Source: JAEUIX01 sp046156035 (lineage in GTDB: Bacteria; Planctomycetota; Phycisphaerae; Phycisphaerales; UBA1924). From it: a DNA stretch of 64,000 nt. The notes below the pieces were generated by a model, which was given only the letters and a program-made list of their open reading frames with translations, searched no databases and was not told the DNA's origin. A program made the position numbers and the translations under genes. Of the stretch, positions 8,765 to 15,524 are shown piece after piece. Position 1 is the stretch's first letter; each line of letters starts with the position of its first letter. The DNA lies in NCBI GenBank assembly GCA_046156035.1, contig JBJXEW010000050.1:175600-239599 (forward strand), given 5' to 3'.

Positions 8765-9988
8765 TCAGGCCCCCACGCGGCTCGACAGGGTCAGCATGGG
8801 GATCATGATCGCCGCGAGAAGCGACCCGATAATCAGGAACATGATGATGATGACGGCCGGTTGCATCACCGCGATCAGACGGCCGGAGCGACGCTCGACC
8901 TCCTCGGTCATGTCCCCCGCCAGCGTCGTGAACGCAGATTCCAGGTCGCCCGCGCGCTCCGCCGCGATCAGCAGCCGGCGCGTCGCCAGCGGCAGGCTCA
9001 GCACCTCGTCGATGAGCATCCGCAGCACGCCGCCCTCCACCAGTTTCTGCCGCAGGCGCTCCATCTGCGTGCGCAGCGCGGGGTGCGTGATCGCCTGATT
9101 GGCGGTCGTGAGCGCATCGGCGATGGGCACGCCCGAGCGCGACATCGCGGCCATCACCGAAAAGAAGCGGGCCGATTCCTGCGCCAGCACCACCTCGCGG
9201 ATGAGGGGCAGCGTGCGCGAGGCCTTGGCCCCGGCCGCCATCAGCACGCCGCGAAAGAGCACCACGGCCACCGCCCCCGCGGCGATCAGCCCGACGACCC
9301 ACAGCAGGTGCTCGCGCAGGAACGTGCCGACGGAGACGAGCACCTTGGTCATGATCGGCAGGTCCATCCCCTGCTCCAGCAGCGTTCTGCCCATCTGCGG
9401 CACGATCCCGACGATCATCACGCCGGCGATCAGCAGGCTCACGCTGATCACGATCGCCGGGTAGATCATCAGGGTTGTCGCCCGCCCCGCCACCTGCAAG
9501 GTGCGGCGCGCTGTGCTCGCCAGTTGTTTGGCCGCGCCCGCCAGGTCGCCGGTGCGCTCCGCGGCCCGATAGACGGAGACGGTCACCGCGTCAAAGCCGC
9601 CGGCCGTGCGGCAGGCATCCGCGAACGTGGAGCCGGATGCCACCAGATCGCGGATGCGTTCCACGCGCGTGCGCACACCCGGGCTCACGGTCTGGGCCGC
9701 CACGTCGAGGGCCTCCGTGAGCGGCACGCCGCGCGAGAGGAGGGAGGCGAGTTGGTCGTTGAGCACCGCGTGGTCGGCCAGGCGCAGCGTGCGTTCACCG
9801 CTGGAAGATGCGCCCAGCGTGCCCGCCCACGCCGGCAACTGACGGGCCGAGAGGAGCAGGATGCGGTCCTTGCGGAGAACCTCCGTGAGTGCCCCGCGGC
9901 TGCGGGCGGAGCGCAGGCCGAACGTACGGCCGCCCCCGGCCTTCACGCCCGTGTAGAAGAACGAGTTTCCGGTGCTCGCCCGCGACAT
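8765..9988 (-). CDS. gspF: GspF-like type II secretion inner-membrane protein
   Basis: The 407-residue protein starts at ATG 9988, 8 bases after the stop of the acyltransferase gene. It has the two repeated T2SSF domains: residues about 70-190 (LNDQLASLLSRGVPLTEALD, AAERTGDLAGAAKQLA) and about 275-395 (FFSVMAAMSRSGVPIADALT, AAERAGDLESAFTTLAGDMT), each with the conserved small/hydrophobic Ser-Arg-Gly-Val-Pro type motif, and three transmembrane helices. GspF is the polytopic core of the inner-membrane platform. A 146-base gap separates it from gspG, so a second promoter is possible. Confidence 0.88.
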   Translation of the reverse strand: MSRASTGNSFFYTGVKAGGGRTFGLRSARSRGALTEVLRKDRILLLSARQLPAWAGTLGASSSGERTLRLADHAVLNDQLASLLSRGVPLTEALDVAAQTVSPGVRTRVERIRDLVASGSTFADACRTAGGFDAVTVSVYRAAERTGDLAGAAKQLASTARRTLQVAGRATTLMIYPAIVISVSLLIAGVMIVGIVPQMGRTLLEQGMDLPIMTKVLVSVGTFLREHLLWVVGLIAAGAVAVVLFRGVLMAAGAKASRTLPLIREVVLAQESARFFSVMAAMSRSGVPIADALTTANQAITHPALRTQMERLRQKLVEGGVLRMLIDEVLSLPLATRRLLIAAERAGDLESAFTTLAGDMTEEVERRSGRLIAVMQPAVIIIMFLIIGSLLAAIMIPMLTLSSRVGA

Positions 9989-9996
9989 GCCCAAGG

Positions 9997-11076
9997 TTAT
10001 GTCGAGGCCGGTGCGGCGGGGCGCGCGATCAGGCCAGAGTCGCGGTCGATTTGGTCGACGATCCTCTCGAGTTCGTCCGGTGTCATCCAGGGGAGTTGCG
10101 CCAGTTTCTCGCGCAGCGCACCGGGAAAGGGCTTGCCCAGCCGCTCGTGGCGCGGGCGGCTCTTCCAGTAGCGGTGCATCCACAGATACTGCTCGGGGGC
10201 CAGGCGCACCAGCGCCTCGATCGCACGCCGGTAGCGGGCGGTGATGTAGAACAGCGGGTCGGGCTGGCCCCGCCACTGGGCGGGTTCGATCACGTCCGCT
10301 GTCTCCATGCGGTAGCGGACGCCGTCTGCGTGCGGGCCCGGCAGGCGGCGGGCCATGCCGCACACCACCGCAGCGTTGGCGTGGAGCGCCAGCAGGCCGA
10401 TGGACTTGTACGTGCTGGCGAGGCGGCCGAAGAAGGGGACGAAGAGGCCGCGGTCGCCGGCGTTCTGGTCGGCCACGAATGCGGGCACGCCGCCGGTGCC
10501 GATGATCTCGGGGAGGTTGTCGCCCGCGCCGAACTTGTCGATCAGGATGAGGCCGCTGCGGCCGCGCGAGCGCTTCACCCAGTCGTTGAGCGGCTTGAGG
10601 TCGAGCGGGCGGTAGAGGGCGTGGACGGGAAAATCCAGCACGCTCAGCGTGTAGCCCAGCAGTTCCCAGTTGCCGCAGTGCCCGGTGATGAGGATCACCG
10701 GCTGGTCGCGCATCAGCCGCTCAAGCGTGCTGCCCACCGGGCCCAGTTCCACGGCGCGCGGCCAGCCGTCGGTGGTGAGTTTGCGCGGCAGCGTGGCGGT
10801 TTCCGCTGCCAGCAGGAAGAGATGTTCGTACGCGCGCAGCGCGTGCTCGTGCCGGACCGCGTCGTTCCACGTCGGGAAGGCGATGCCCAGGTTCTCGACG
10901 GCGCGGGCCAGCCGTGCGCGGTTGAAGGGTGCGCCCGCAAAGGCCCGCGCGGCGGCGCACAACGCCGCGCTCACACCCTCGGGCGGCAACGCGCCCAAGG
11001 CGGCCAAGCACGAACGCAGCCCCGCGTAAACGGGCGCGTGGAGAAACGTCGGAAGTTGCCTGCGTGTGCGGGCCAT
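9997..11076 (-). CDS. LpxL/HtrB-family lipid A-type acyltransferase
   Basis: The 359-residue protein carries the family hallmark GHCGNWELLGY at about residues 131-141 (His and Glu of the HxxxxE/D acyltransferase motif), and later FVADQNAGDRGLFVPFFG and HRYWKSRPR. Such enzymes transfer a secondary acyl chain to a lipid A precursor at the inner membrane, which implies an outer membrane with lipopolysaccharide or a related lipid. It lies directly upstream of gspF, so co-transcription with the secretion genes is probable. The exact acyl donor and substrate cannot be read from the sequence. Confidence 0.85.
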   Translation of the reverse strand: MARTRRQLPTFLHAPVYAGLRSCLAALGALPPEGVSAALCAAARAFAGAPFNRARLARAVENLGIAFPTWNDAVRHEHALRAYEHLFLLAAETATLPRKLTTDGWPRAVELGPVGSTLERLMRDQPVILITGHCGNWELLGYTLSVLDFPVHALYRPLDLKPLNDWVKRSRGRSGLILIDKFGAGDNLPEIIGTGGVPAFVADQNAGDRGLFVPFFGRLASTYKSIGLLALHANAAVVCGMARRLPGPHADGVRYRMETADVIEPAQWRGQPDPLFYITARYRRAIEALVRLAPEQYLWMHRYWKSRPRHERLGKPFPGALREKLAQLPWMTPDELERIVDQIDRDSGLIARPAAPAST

Positions 11077-11109
11077 GCCTGTCGGCCCCCCGGCGTTTCC
11101 CGCGTGCGC

Positions 11110-12489
11110 TCAGTTGCCCGAGCCGCGCCCGGTGAGTGTGAAGAGGCGGTTCTGGTTCAGCACGGGGATGGACGTGGCCGTGGCCTGTTCCACAAGCCGG
11201 TCGTACTCCTGCACGACGCGCTTGAGGCGGATGAACTCCTGCACGACCGGCACGGGTGCATCGGCGGGCGGCGTGGGGGGCAGCGTGGGGCGGGCCCCCA
11301 GCACAAGGAAGTCCACATCGCCCGAGAGCGTCTCGCTGATGGTGCCGCCCCACTCGCGGACCTGGGCGCGGATGTCGGTCTGCTCTTCCACGGACGAGAG
11401 GCCGTCGCGGTTGATATCGAAGTTGCCGTAGACCAGGAAACTGTACGTTTTCGCGGGGTCGTAAAGGGCGTTGGCAAGCACATCGCCGCGGATGACGGGG
11501 TTGCCGCGCTGGCCGCTGAGGACGCGGGCGATGCTGGTGGAATCATCGACCTTGGTGATCTCGATGGTGGCCTTGCCGCGCGGGTAGTCGCCGGTCTCGG
11601 CATCGGGCCGGATGACGCTGGCATCGGCGAAGACCTCGAAGCGCATGCCCAGCACCACGCGGTGCTTGCGGCCGCGGTCCACGAACACCATGCCGCTGGC
11701 CGCGTCAACATTGATGACCCCGCCGTCGACCAGCGCGGCCTCGTCGGTCGGGCGCAGCGCCGCGGCCTTGTTCTTCTCGGTGAGCGCCCTGATCTTGCCC
11801 TGGGCCACCAGCAGTTCCTCGTTGAGTTTGCTGATCTTGTTGTTGAGGCCGGCTTCCTTGTCTTCACCCTCGCGCTTCTGAGCCTCGACGGACGCGGTCA
11901 TGTCGCCGCGGGCCTTCTCCAGGTCCGAGCGATAGGTTTCGGCATCGTCCTTCACCTTGCCCACGTCCTGGCCCATGGAGGCCACGGCCCCGTCGAAGGA
12001 GTCTTTCTGGGCCTTGGTGACGGCGGACTGGTTCTCAAGGTCTTTGAGCGCGGCCTGCCGGGCGGCGTCGGCGTCTGCCGCGGCCTTGGTGAGTTGGGCG
12101 ATCTTCGTGTCCTTGTCGGCCATGAGGGCGAGGAGGTTGGTGGGCTGGCCGTCGAGGCGCTTGTCCACGGTCTCGATGAGTTCCTTCATGCCGCCCTTGG
12201 CCGATCCGCTGAGTTTCTGGGCCAGGGTCTGTGAACTCTCCTGGAGGTAGGAGACGACGGTCTTGCGCTGGGCCTCGGCCTCGGCCTTGAGGGAGCGCAC
12301 GCCGTCGGAGTTCATCTCACCCTGGGCCACGAAGGCCTTGACATCATCCGCAAACTGCTGGCGGTCGCGCTTGGTGTTCTGAAGGTCGCTCCAGAACATG
12401 AGCGTGAGCACGAAGAGGGCGAGCGTGGAGACACCCAGCAGGGCGATGGTGGCGCCGATCCCGACGCCGACACTGGTACGAGCAGCCAT
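11110..12489 (-). CDS. Membrane-anchored coiled-coil protein
   Basis: The start at ATG 12489 has GAGG 8 bases upstream. The 459-residue product has one N-terminal transmembrane helix (IGATIALLGVSTLALFVLTL), then about 200 residues of predicted coiled coil (many Lys, Glu, Ala and Asp heptads) and a C-terminal globular part with VFVDRGRKHRVVLGMRFEVF and a BRCT-like end (DVDFLVLGARPTL). Proteins with this layout are common in Phycisphaerae but have no known function to my knowledge. The gene is oriented with the lpxL-gsp operon and its promoter region has received the IS1595-type element. Confidence 0.7.
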   Translation of the reverse strand: MAARTSVGVGIGATIALLGVSTLALFVLTLMFWSDLQNTKRDRQQFADDVKAFVAQGEMNSDGVRSLKAEAEAQRKTVVSYLQESSQTLAQKLSGSAKGGMKELIETVDKRLDGQPTNLLALMADKDTKIAQLTKAAADADAARQAALKDLENQSAVTKAQKDSFDGAVASMGQDVGKVKDDAETYRSDLEKARGDMTASVEAQKREGEDKEAGLNNKISKLNEELLVAQGKIRALTEKNKAAALRPTDEAALVDGGVINVDAASGMVFVDRGRKHRVVLGMRFEVFADASVIRPDAETGDYPRGKATIEITKVDDSTSIARVLSGQRGNPVIRGDVLANALYDPAKTYSFLVYGNFDINRDGLSSVEEQTDIRAQVREWGGTISETLSGDVDFLVLGARPTLPPTPPADAPVPVVQEFIRLKRVVQEYDRLVEQATATSIPVLNQNRLFTLTGRGSGN

Positions 12490-12629
12490 GGATACCTCGG
12501 TGGAGAGGGGACAGGTGGGAGGGCACAGCCGGACAGCCCGGGGGCGTAGCAGGGCCCGGACCTCGCCCCAAGCGTAGCAAGCGGTAAGTCTCGCTCCCAG
12601 CGGCGGTTGAGTCAAACGGGGGGAGGCAA

Positions 12630-12637
12630 ATGGCCAA
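12630..12637. repeat. Left target-site duplication of the IS (ATGGCCAA)
   Basis: The eight bases ATGGCCAA stand immediately outside the left inverted repeat and recur immediately outside the right one (14529-14536). An 8-bp duplication is what IS1595-family elements are known to make, so this marks the exact insertion point. Confidence 0.9.
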
Positions 12638-12660
12638 GGGAAGTATGTACTTGACGAAAA
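12638..12660 (+). repeat. Left terminal inverted repeat of the IS
   Basis: The sequence begins GGGAAGTATGTACTTG and ends ACGAAAA. Read inward, it matches the right end at 22 of 23 positions. Confidence 0.93.
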
Positions 12661-12675
12661 TACCACCGGTTTCCC

Positions 12676-12704
12676 TTGACGGGGCTGTTTTCGTGTAGTA
12701 CAAT
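12676..12704 (+). promoter_or_regulatory. Promoter of the transposase gene
   Basis: TTGACG (12676-12681) and TACAAT (12699-12704) are separated by 17 bases, close to the sigma-70 consensus. The expected transcription start falls on or next to the ATG at 12711, and no Shine-Dalgarno sequence is present, so the mRNA may be leaderless. Confidence 0.75.
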
Positions 12705-12710
12705 GTTTCT

Positions 12711-13676
12711 ATGTCCAAGTCTGCCACCCATCTCGCTCAGTCCGAAATCGTCGAACAAATCCCGCTCGCCTGTGCCGATGAATCCGCCGCACTGGCCCTG
12801 TTTGAGGCCCAGCGGTGGGGCGATACCCCGTGCTGCGTTCACTGTGGCGACACCGACGTTTACACGATCATGGATCGGACCACGGGCAAGCGGCGTACGG
12901 ACGGCCGTTGGCGTTGCCGTGGATGCGGCAAGCAATACACCGTGCGGGTCGGGCAGATCATGGAGGATTCGCCGATCCCGCTCCGCAAGTGGGCGTACGC
13001 CTTCTGGTGCGCCGCATCGGCGAAGAACGGCGTGAGCGCGCTGGAAATGTCCCGCAAGGTGCAGGTGACGTACAAGAGTGCCCTCTACATGATGAACCGG
13101 ATTCGTTGGGCGATGCGGCCGACCGACCCGCAGTCCAAACTGGACGGCACGGTGGAGGTAGACGAAACCTACGTCGGCGGTCGGCGGCGCGGTAACAAGC
13201 GCGGCCGCCCCGGTCCCGCTTCTCACAAGACCCCGGTGCTTGCTCTTGTGCAACGTGGCGGGCATGTGCGGGCAGCCGTCGTTGCCAACGTCACCGCCAA
13301 GACCATTGGGCCGATCCTTCGCGCGAACGTGTCTGACGGTTCCACAATCGTTACCGATGACTTCTCCATCTACCCCAGCGTCGCCCGTGCTATCGGCAGG
13401 CACCAGCGGGTGCGCCACTCCACCGGGGAGTATGTGAACGCAACCGACCCGACGATTCACACGAACACCATTGAGGGGTTCTTCTCCCGCATCAAGCGGC
13501 AGATTGGCGGCACCTACCACGCCGTCAGCAAGACCCACCTCCACCGCTACGTCACCCACGCGGCGTACCTGTACAACGGCCGGGCAATGAACGATGGCGA
13601 GCGACTCACACACCTGATCCGATCCGCAGACGGGAAGCGGCTGACGTACGCCGAAGCGACCCTGAAAGCGGCATGA
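12711..13676 (+). CDS. IS1595-family (ISXO2-like) DDE transposase
   Basis: The 321-residue protein has an N-terminal zinc-binding domain with two CxxC pairs (CCVHCGD and CRGCGK, residues about 41-68), a helix-turn-helix region, and an ISXO2-like catalytic core. The core shows VDETYVGGRRRG (first Asp), TDDFSIYPSV (second Asp) and TNTIEGFFSRIKRQIGG (Asn and Glu of the family's DDN/E arrangement), followed by HRYVTHAAYLYN. All key positions are intact, so the enzyme is probably active. The start follows a strong promoter with no space for a ribosome binding site. Confidence 0.95.
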   Translation: MSKSATHLAQSEIVEQIPLACADESAALALFEAQRWGDTPCCVHCGDTDVYTIMDRTTGKRRTDGRWRCRGCGKQYTVRVGQIMEDSPIPLRKWAYAFWCAASAKNGVSALEMSRKVQVTYKSALYMMNRIRWAMRPTDPQSKLDGTVEVDETYVGGRRRGNKRGRPGPASHKTPVLALVQRGGHVRAAVVANVTAKTIGPILRANVSDGSTIVTDDFSIYPSVARAIGRHQRVRHSTGEYVNATDPTIHTNTIEGFFSRIKRQIGGTYHAVSKTHLHRYVTHAAYLYNGRAMNDGERLTHLIRSADGKRLTYAEATLKAA

Positions 13677-13692
13677 AGGGATAGAGTGCATC

Positions 13693-13857
13693 ATGGCGAC
13701 CAAGAAAAAGGCGGGCAAGAAACGCGGCCCACAACCACAACGCCTCAAGATTGAGGGGGGGTGGCTGGAGGCGATTGCTCGGGCGATGAAGGCGGGGAAA
13801 CCGAAGGCGGCGAAGAAGAAGGCGAAGCGGCGCAAGGCGGCACTGGTTTCTGACTGA
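13693..13857 (+). CDS. Small basic ORF of the IS, 54 residues
   Basis: ATG 13693 to TGA 13857 encodes a very basic peptide beginning MATKKKAGKKRGPQPQRLKI, with a central WLEAIARAMKAGKP and a Lys/Arg-rich end. It starts 16 bases after the transposase stop on the same strand. Small Lys-rich proteins of this pattern are often found just downstream of IS1595-type transposases; a nucleic-acid-binding accessory role is a guess. Its 3' part overlaps by 113 bases with the convergent membrane-protein gene on the other strand, so at least one of the two annotated ends may be wrong. Confidence 0.6.
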   Translation: MATKKKAGKKRGPQPQRLKIEGGWLEAIARAMKAGKPKAAKKKAKRRKAALVSD

Positions 13858-14488
13858 TACGCCACAGGCTGCGCGTGTAGTTCGCTATGGCGTAGCAGCC
13901 CGGTATCACGGAGTCTCGCTGTCCCGACTCCTTGCCTGTGGGCTGATACGCCGCCAGTTGAAGTATCCAAAATGTTTGGAACTCCGGTTGTGCGGCGGAG
14001 TGGGCCTTGTTTTCGCAAGAAATCTGCACGAACAACCGGCCCCGCTTGGCTTGTTCAATCGACTCGGATACTTGCACATTTTCAGCAAATGCACCAAGAT
14101 CGTGCATCCTGAGGACAATCGCGCCAGCCTTTTCGGCTGTCTCTATGAACTTCTCAAACGGATATGGCGCACGCGCAAGCGCGTCCAGCCGATCGCAGAG
14201 TTCGCCAATCCGTGAACGTCTGGACTTCAGGTACAGCCACGGCCACACAACCCAGAACCACATCACGCAAACGAACTGCGTAGCCGCAGCGGTTGTACGC
14301 CCAGCGTCCGTAGAAAACAGCCACACACAAACATCACGAAGGCTCATGCACGCCTCCGGCACGGATAGCCATTCGCCGACAATCCCCGTGATGCCCCAGA
14401 AGACCACGAATACCGCAACGGTTCCGGCGGCAACGCGATGCCACCGCACATCGAAGTACCGGGCGATTTGCCTTCTGGTAGTCTCCAT
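13745..14488 (-). CDS. Passenger gene of the IS: two-helix membrane protein
   Basis: The 247-residue product starts at ATG 14488, just inside the right inverted repeat, and runs towards the transposase. Two transmembrane helices are evident (VAAGTVAVFVVFWGITGIVG at about 18-37 and FVCVMWFWVVWPWLYL at about 71-86), followed by a cytoplasmic domain of about 150 residues. The last 33 residues are Pro/Ser low complexity and overlap the small basic ORF, so the true end may be earlier. Base composition is lower in GC than the neighbouring host genes. Function is unknown; it is not a transposition protein by sequence. Confidence 0.65.
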   Translation of the reverse strand: METTRRQIARYFDVRWHRVAAGTVAVFVVFWGITGIVGEWLSVPEACMSLRDVCVWLFSTDAGRTTAAATQFVCVMWFWVVWPWLYLKSRRSRIGELCDRLDALARAPYPFEKFIETAEKAGAIVLRMHDLGAFAENVQVSESIEQAKRGRLFVQISCENKAHSAAQPEFQTFWILQLAAYQPTGKESGQRDSVIPGCYAIANYTRSLWRISQKPVPPCAASPSSSPPSVSPPSSPEQSPPATPPQS

Positions 14489-14505
14489 GCCTCAGTGTAC
14501 CCGCG

Positions 14506-14528
14506 TTTTCGCCAAGTACATACTTCCC
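14506..14528 (-). repeat. Right terminal inverted repeat of the IS
   Basis: Read on the minus strand it begins GGGAAGTATGTACTTG and continues GCGAAAA; the only difference from the left end is G for A after CTTG. Confidence 0.93.
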
Positions 14529-14536
14529 ATGGCCAA
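14529..14536. repeat. Right target-site duplication of the IS (ATGGCCAA)
   Basis: Exact copy of the eight bases at 12630-12637, directly flanking the right inverted repeat. Confidence 0.9.
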
Positions 14537-14609
14537 AGAGAGGACGGTGGCACACGGCCGCGACGACCGGAGGACCCATGGCAGGGACGATGTGGTAGGC
14601 TGCCAAAGC

Positions 14610-15296
14610 GTGGCCCAGAGAAGGCACCATTACGAGCGGGCGTTTGAGGGGTATCTGCGGCAGAAGCGGCTGCCCTATGTGGCGGTGGATGAGGCCAAGA
14701 AGGCGCTCTTGCCCGAGGGCGTCGGGTTTGAAGTGCGAGGGGGCGGTGGTGTGGCGGCGTGCGCGGCAGGCGCGGGTGGGCGTGCGCCGGCCCGTTCAAT
14801 CAAGAGTTTCGACTTTGTGATCTATGCCGACGGGCGGAACCTGCTCATCGAGGTGAAGGGGCGGAAGGTGGCGAGAAGGAAGCCGCGGATGGCGGACGGG
14901 ACGTCCGCCCCACCAAAGGCCAAAGGCAGCATCGAAGTCCCCGAGCGGACTTCGATGGCACGGGGGCGCGGGACAGGACGGCTCGAGACCTGGGTGACGC
15001 GCGGCGACGTGGAAAGCCTTCGGGCGTGGGAGACGCTCTTCGGCGAAGGGTTCTGCGGCGCGTTCGTGTTTGTGTACTGGTGCGAGGAGCAGCCTCCCGA
15101 CGGGTTGTTCCAGGAGGTCTTCGCGTTCGACGGCCGGTGGTACGCCCTGCGGGCCGTCGTCGTGGGCGACTATGCGCGGCTGATGCGGCAGCGCAGCGAG
15201 CGCTGGGGAACGGTGGACCTGGCCCAAAGCGACTTTGAGCGCGTGAGCGAGGCGTTTTCGGAGCCGTGGGTGGCGGGCGAGCAAATGGCCAAATGA
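14610..15296 (+). CDS. HYExAFE-type protein with PD-(D/E)XK-like core
   Basis: The product begins near VAQRRHHYERAFEGYLRQKR, which carries the HYExAFE signature of a planctomycete family, followed by PYVAVDEAKKALLP. The next block, SFDFVIYADGRNLLIEVKGR, has the Asp...Glu-x-Lys pattern of the restriction-endonuclease-like fold. GTG 14610 is preferred as start because the signature begins at once; an in-frame ATG at 14529 lies on the IS target duplication and would add 27 poor residues. Residues about 91-119 are not part of the fold: they are encoded by two palindromic repeats in tandem. DNA cleavage is an inference from the fold and has no direct support here. Confidence 0.75.
   Translation: MAQRRHHYERAFEGYLRQKRLPYVAVDEAKKALLPEGVGFEVRGGGGVAACAAGAGGRAPARSIKSFDFVIYADGRNLLIEVKGRKVARRKPRMADGTSAPPKAKGSIEVPERTSMARGRGTGRLETWVTRGDVESLRAWETLFGEGFCGAFVFVYWCEEQPPDGLFQEVFAFDGRWYALRAVVVGDYARLMRQRSERWGTVDLAQSDFERVSEAFSEPWVAGEQMAK
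14891..14914 (+). repeat. 24-bp palindromic element, copy 1, inside HYExAFE gene
   Basis: The palindrome GGCGGACG...CGTCCGCC followed by a CCACC tail is identical over 24 bases to copies at 19141-19164 (inverted) and 22718-22741. Here it encodes the residues DGTSAPP in frame. Confidence 0.9.
14929..14962 (+). repeat. Second palindromic element inside HYExAFE gene
   Basis: ATCGAAGTCC and GGACTTCGAT form the arms of a hairpin with a short CGA-G loop. A diverged copy with the same flanking words lies in intergenic DNA at about 28788-28817. In this gene it is read as the in-frame residues SIEVPERTSMARG. Confidence 0.75.
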
Positions 15297-15524
15297 GCGT
15301 GGGGCCGAGAAGGGTGGCCGGGGCGGCGTGTGGCGCGGCGGGGAGTTGCGGAGACGGCACAGAGTGCATCGTCTGTGGAAGTGCGTGGGCATGGGCGTGG
15401 AGGGCGGGCGTGGGAGATTCGATAGTGGGGGGAGTGGAGGCGGTGCCCGCGGGGCGTGCCGCGCGGAGAGAGAGGCCTTGGACATTCTGGTTTGTTCTCA
15501 CCCGGCAGGGCGAGGAACGCGACT

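Larger units (their letters stand above)
12638..14528. mobile_element. IS1595-family insertion sequence with passenger genes, 1891 bp
   Basis: The element is bounded by 23-bp terminal inverted repeats with one mismatch and by an 8-bp target duplication. It contains a DDE transposase gene, a 54-residue basic ORF and a convergent gene for a membrane protein. At 1891 bp it is about twice the size of a simple single-gene element; passenger genes are known in several IS1595 subgroups. It sits between the divergent starts of the coiled-coil gene (minus) and the HYExAFE gene (plus). Intact ends and an intact transposase suggest a recent insertion. Confidence 0.93.

Noticed and set aside
8630..12234. 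Plus-strand frames of 513 and 781 residues (8630-10171, 9889-12234)
   Set aside because: Antisense to gspF, the acyltransferase and coiled-coil genes, with no domain and poor composition.
15284..15292. The word AAATGGCCAA at the end of the HYExAFE gene, like the IS target duplication, as sign of an IS-mediated rearrangement
   Set aside because: It is a short match without IS ends nearby and the gene's end is plausible; coincidence is likely.
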